Below are positions 40,265 through 43,109 of a stretch of 43,109 bases of DNA, one piece after another. Position 1 is the stretch's first letter. Each line of letters opens with the position of its first letter. The notes under the pieces are model-generated. The model was not told the origin of the DNA. It did not search any database and saw only the letters and a list, made by a program, of their open reading frames with translations. This DNA is from DTQF01 sp038874185 (GTDB taxonomy: Archaea; Micrarchaeota; Micrarchaeia; CABMEP01): assembly GCA_038874185.1 (NCBI GenBank), contig JAVZCX010000003.1, forward strand, positions 1 to 43,109, given 5' to 3'. The position numbers and the translations under genes are program-made.

Positions 40265-41512
40265 TTGGTTTCTATAATCGCTATTCCTATAGTTATCTTG
40301 ATAATTGTTTTATTTTTAATTACTCTTAGGCAACTACTCAACCTTAATATTGAGATATGGCAGATAATGCTTTTAGGCGCAATTTCGGTTATAGCTTTAA
40401 ATGAGATCTCTTTATCTTCAGCAATAGAAAGTATAGATATAGATGTAATGTTATTCTTATTTTCTATTTTTATAATTGGTAAAGCCCTTGAGGAAAGCGG
40501 ATACCTCTCCTATCTCTCATATTCTTTTTTGAAGAATTCAAGAAATGCAGAAGATCTTTTGCTTTTTCTAATATTGCTTGCAGGTTTTGGTTCTGCAATA
40601 CTTATGAATGATACTCTTGCAATTATAGGAACACCTTTCGTTCTGCATCTTGCAGAAAAACATAATTTACCTAAAAAGATGATGCTACTTGCACTTGCAT
40701 TTTCAATCACAATAGGAAGTATAATGAGTCCGATCGGAAATCCACAAAATCTTTTAATAGCAACTAAGGCTAATCTTTCTAATCCGTTTATTACTTTCCT
40801 CTATTATCTTTTTATTCCAACTTTAATCAATCTTTTTGTTTTATTCTTTCTTCTTAAATACTTTTATGGTTCAAATATAAAATATAAACGAATTGACCAT
40901 TACAAAGAGCCAATAAGAGACAGTTCTCTTTCAGTTTTATCTTTTCTTTCTCTAGTCTTACTTTTTATATTGATTATCATTTATACCTTATCATTCATTT
41001 TCCATTTTCAATTTCTCTCTTTAAGCCAGATATCTTTTATTTCAGCCTCTATATTAATAGTTTTTAGCAATAAAAGGTTTGAAATAATTAAAGGAATAGA
41101 TTGGGGGACTATAGTATTTTTTGCATCTATGTTCATTTTAATGCAAGCAGTCTGGGATACAGGTACTATTCAAGAAGAACTCCAACATGTATCTCTTGAT
41201 CTGTCATTTATTCCAGTGATTATATTCATAGGAATAGCAATAAGTCAGCTTATATCCAATGTCCCATTCGTTGCTCTTTATCTTCCAATCCTGCTATCTA
41301 ATTCTTCTTCTGAATCTTCTTTGATGGCATTGGCTGCAGGAAGTACAATAGCAGGTAATTTCATGATATTGGGTGCAGCAAGTAATGTAATAATAATTCA
41401 GAATGCAGAAAAAAGAGGAGCTACTCTTACAGCAAAAGATTTCTTAAAAGTCGGGGTACCTTTAACTTTGTTTAATGCGCTTATATATGCTATTTATCTT
41501 ATGATCATTTAA
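40265..41512 (+). CDS. Ion transporter superfamily permease (ArsB/NhaD-like)
   Basis: Integral membrane transporter with about 11-12 hydrophobic segments (415 aa). The LLILAGFGSAILMNDTLAIIGTPFVLHL and SITIGSIMSPIGNPQNLLIA regions, repeated as SQLISNVPFVALYLPIL and AAGSTIAGNFMILGAASNVIII, are the two inverted-repeat motifs of the ArsB/NhaD/CitT superfamily. The ion (arsenite, sodium/proton or a dicarboxylate) cannot be assigned. The start is TTG with AAGGTGA 5 nt upstream, 19 nt after the polC stop. Confidence 0.88.
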   Translation: MVSIIAIPIVILIIVLFLITLRQLLNLNIEIWQIMLLGAISVIALNEISLSSAIESIDIDVMLFLFSIFIIGKALEESGYLSYLSYSFLKNSRNAEDLLLFLILLAGFGSAILMNDTLAIIGTPFVLHLAEKHNLPKKMMLLALAFSITIGSIMSPIGNPQNLLIATKANLSNPFITFLYYLFIPTLINLFVLFFLLKYFYGSNIKYKRIDHYKEPIRDSSLSVLSFLSLVLLFILIIIYTLSFIFHFQFLSLSQISFISASILIVFSNKRFEIIKGIDWGTIVFFASMFILMQAVWDTGTIQEELQHVSLDLSFIPVIIFIGIAISQLISNVPFVALYLPILLSNSSSESSLMALAAGSTIAGNFMILGAASNVIIIQNAEKRGATLTAKDFLKVGVPLTLFNALIYAIYLMII

Positions 41513-41543
41513 TAGCGATCTTATATAGTGCATCATTACAAGT

Positions 41544-41557
41544 TTGCACAAGTGCAA
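41544..41557. promoter_or_regulatory. Inverted repeat, possible operator
   Basis: TTGCAC-AA-GTGCAA lies 15 bp before a TATA-like stretch (41573-41585) and upstream of the regulator gene at 41670. It may be a dimeric-repressor site, possibly autoregulatory. Confidence 0.5.
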
Positions 41558-41669
41558 GTTCGTCAATAAGCGATATATTTATAATATCTAATGTTTCATT
41601 AAATATTATATTTGATTAATCTATGTATCATCTATGTGATTTGTTTTATATGTATCTAAAGGTGGATTG

Positions 41670-42356
41670 ATGGAAAAGTTAGCAAGAATGATAGCTGGAG
41701 AAATATTGATGTCTGATGATCCTGGCTCTGCAATGAAGAAATGGAGAGAGATATTTGAAATAAGCCAGACAGATCTTGCCGCAGCTATGGATATAACTCC
41801 ATCCACAATTAGCGATTATGAGTCGAATAGAAGAGAGTCCCCAGGAATAAAGGTAGTGAAAAGATTCATAGAAACAATTATCAGAATAGACAAGGAAAGG
41901 GGCTCAAAAGTGATTCAAAAGCTCGCAATAGAGGAAAAGCCTTCTGACGCATTTGAAGTGAAGAATTTCTCATCTATACTTACAGGCATTGACTTTCAGA
42001 AGATGCTTGAAGCAGTTCCTCTTGCAAACGCAGAGCTTTTAGAAAAGAAAAGAGTTTATGGTTATACGCTTCTAGACAGCCACAAAATAATTTTGGACTT
42101 TCAATACAATGATTTCCAGAAACTTTACGGCTCAATAAGCGAGAGAGCCTTCATATTCACGAATGTTTCGAGCGGTAGAAGTCCGATGATTGCAGTTAAG
42201 CTAGCACCAATCAAGCCATCGCTAATCGCAATTCATGGATTAAAGAAAAAAGATGTTGACCCATTAGCAGTCAAGATAGCTGAAAAGGAAGGTCTTCCAT
42301 TGCTGCTTTTAGAAGGAGATTTGAATAAAATAAAAGAAACTTTGCAGAAATATTAA
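41670..42356 (+). CDS. HTH transcriptional regulator, COG1709-like
   Basis: Archaeal predicted regulator (228 aa). The N-terminal Cro/C1-type helix-turn-helix is MKKWREIFEISQTDLAAAMDITPSTISDYESNRRESPGIKVVKRF (about 22-66). The C-terminal domain (about 115-228) is alpha-beta and may bind a ligand or mediate dimerisation. AAAGGTGGATTG precedes the ATG at 41670. An inverted repeat and TATA-like box lie in the 157-bp gap upstream. Confidence 0.88.
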   Translation: MEKLARMIAGEILMSDDPGSAMKKWREIFEISQTDLAAAMDITPSTISDYESNRRESPGIKVVKRFIETIIRIDKERGSKVIQKLAIEEKPSDAFEVKNFSSILTGIDFQKMLEAVPLANAELLEKKRVYGYTLLDSHKIILDFQYNDFQKLYGSISERAFIFTNVSSGRSPMIAVKLAPIKPSLIAIHGLKKKDVDPLAVKIAEKEGLPLLLLEGDLNKIKETLQKY

Positions 42357-42378
42357 ACAAGCTAATTGAAGCGAAAAG

Positions 42379-42386
42379 TTTAAATC
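42379..42386 (+). promoter_or_regulatory. TATA-like box of a leaderless promoter
   Basis: TTTAAATC is centred about 27 nt before the ATG at 42409 with no Shine-Dalgarno site between, so the mRNA is probably leaderless. Confidence 0.5.
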
Positions 42387-42408
42387 ATATTTATGTGTCT
42401 TATTTTTT

Positions 42409-43109
42409 ATGCAAAATCTTAACCATCATCAAGATTTCAAGAATCAAAACAATGGGAATTTCTCCTTTGTGAGAGAATGCAAGTTTTCAAGATTATTGCC
42501 ATCAAAAGAAGAGTTAAAACATTCACTTTTAGAAGCAGGAGTAACCTCAATAATAGAATATAAAGATTTTATAAAAATGAATTTTAAGATTAAAAATGAT
42601 TCTATCTCTGCTCAAACATTGCTAAGAAGATTTGGTGATGGAACCCGCTCTTCAAAAAACCTTGCACATCTTTTTAGCTGGATCGGTCTCATATCTAAGT
42701 ATAACACTAACATCTATGATTATTCAGAACCAGCTATAATTAAGGCAATACTTCTTAATTCAAAGATAAACCTTCAAACAATAAAATTTAAGGAATTCAT
42801 AAAGAAGGGGATTTGCACAGATAAGTTTATCGGAACAGGAAGAGAACTAATTATAAAATTTCAAAATTCTGTTATAAACAAAGTAAAGAAAAATGAAGAA
42901 ATTCCTGCAGAAATTTCTAGATATGTTAAAAAATTAAGATCAAATCAAGGGAGCTATGTACCGCTAAGATCAAGTTTTGAAACAATGCTTGAAATAAGTG
43001 GAATTATAAATCATAACTATAGTTCAATAAGATATAAACCTGCTCTCTTAAGAAAGATCTTAGAGTCTTCAGGTGTTGATTTTGACAACTGGTTTGTTTC
43101 CATTGTCGA
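42409..43109 (+). CDS. Unrecognised protein, cut by window end
   Basis: The frame is open from the ATG at 42409 to the end of the window (233 codons seen, no stop). It starts MQNLNHHQDFKNQNNG. The rest is mostly helical and basic, with Ile, Lys, Ser and Asn in excess, for example LLRRFGDGTRSSKNLAHLFSWIGLIS and KFKEFIKKGICTDKFIGTGREL. I recognise no domain; winged-helix-like segments are possible but unproven. A TATA-like box at leaderless distance supports the start. Confidence 0.65.
   Translation, partial: MQNLNHHQDFKNQNNGNFSFVRECKFSRLLPSKEELKHSLLEAGVTSIIEYKDFIKMNFKIKNDSISAQTLLRRFGDGTRSSKNLAHLFSWIGLISKYNTNIYDYSEPAIIKAILLNSKINLQTIKFKEFIKKGICTDKFIGTGRELIIKFQNSVINKVKKNEEIPAEISRYVKKLRSNQGSYVPLRSSFETMLEISGIINHNYSSIRYKPALLRKILESSGVDFDNWFVSIV

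Overview
The window is archaeal. It carries a complete archaeal S10/spc-type ribosomal protein run with archaeal/eukaryotic-only members (L32e, L19e, S4e, S27e, L44e), both subunits of DNA polymerase D, both primase subunits, a GINS subunit, Nop10, aIF2-alpha, RNase P Rnp1, archaeal AdkA, a DUF106/EMC3-type membrane protein and an intron-bearing tRNA-Arg. The DNA is A+T-rich and genes are tightly packed. Most genes have a Shine-Dalgarno site of the GGTGAT/GTGATTT type a few bases before the start; some starts look leaderless, with a TATA-like box about 25-28 nt before the ATG. L34e and L14e are missing from the end of the ribosomal run and several small zinc proteins are degenerate, which suggests a reduced, fast-evolving lineage, possibly DPANN. 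That placement is an inference. Superoxide reductase and rubrerythrin suggest an anaerobe that meets oxygen.

Layout. 1-2172: 3' part of cysS and an unknown coiled-coil membrane protein. 2279-3968 (minus): a CDP-alcohol phosphatidyltransferase gene followed by dinB. 4030-7736: a replication block (shared promoter module, C/D box sRNA candidate, priL, priS, a HEAT-repeat gene, a GINS gene). 7900-11220: translation and RNP genes (L44e, S27e, aIF2-alpha, Nop10), a PAC2 protein and a YkgJ-like Cys-cluster protein. 11308-14683: two unknown minus-strand genes, a bacterial-type DXP reductoisomerase (dxr), and a rubrerythrin/superoxide reductase pair. 14684-15021: A+T-rich promoter and a GC-rich, hairpin-forming leader. 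15022-31445: L3-L4-L23-L2-S19-L22-S3-L29-SUI1-Rnp1-S17-L14-L24-(small unknown basic ORF)-S4e-L5-S14-S8-L6-L32e-L19e-L18-S5-L30-L15-SecY-AdkA-DUF106-Cmk. 31540-31688: tRNA-Arg(UCU). 31723-35275: UPF0147 and two divergent paralogues of a putative caspase-fold protease, embedded in a tandem duplication. 35274-40245: PolD small and large subunits. 40265-43109: an ion transporter, a COG1709-type regulator and an unrecognised gene cut by the window end.

The most unusual region is 31886-35275. Two minus-strand proteins each carry a His-Gly and a Cys-x-x-Gly motif as in clan CD (caspase-like) peptidases. They sit in two tandem units whose outer flanks (3' end of UPF0147, promoter and leader of polD) are nearly identical, yet the proteins share only short blocks. 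This looks like two alleles of one variable locus stacked in tandem. The polD promoter also shares about 31 of 35 aligned positions with the primase promoter, which suggests co-regulation of the replication genes. Other notable points are the lone MEP-pathway gene in an archaeal context, a C/D box sRNA between the primase promoter and priL, and several clusters of short direct repeats. I see no rRNA gene, CRISPR array, insertion sequence or intein.
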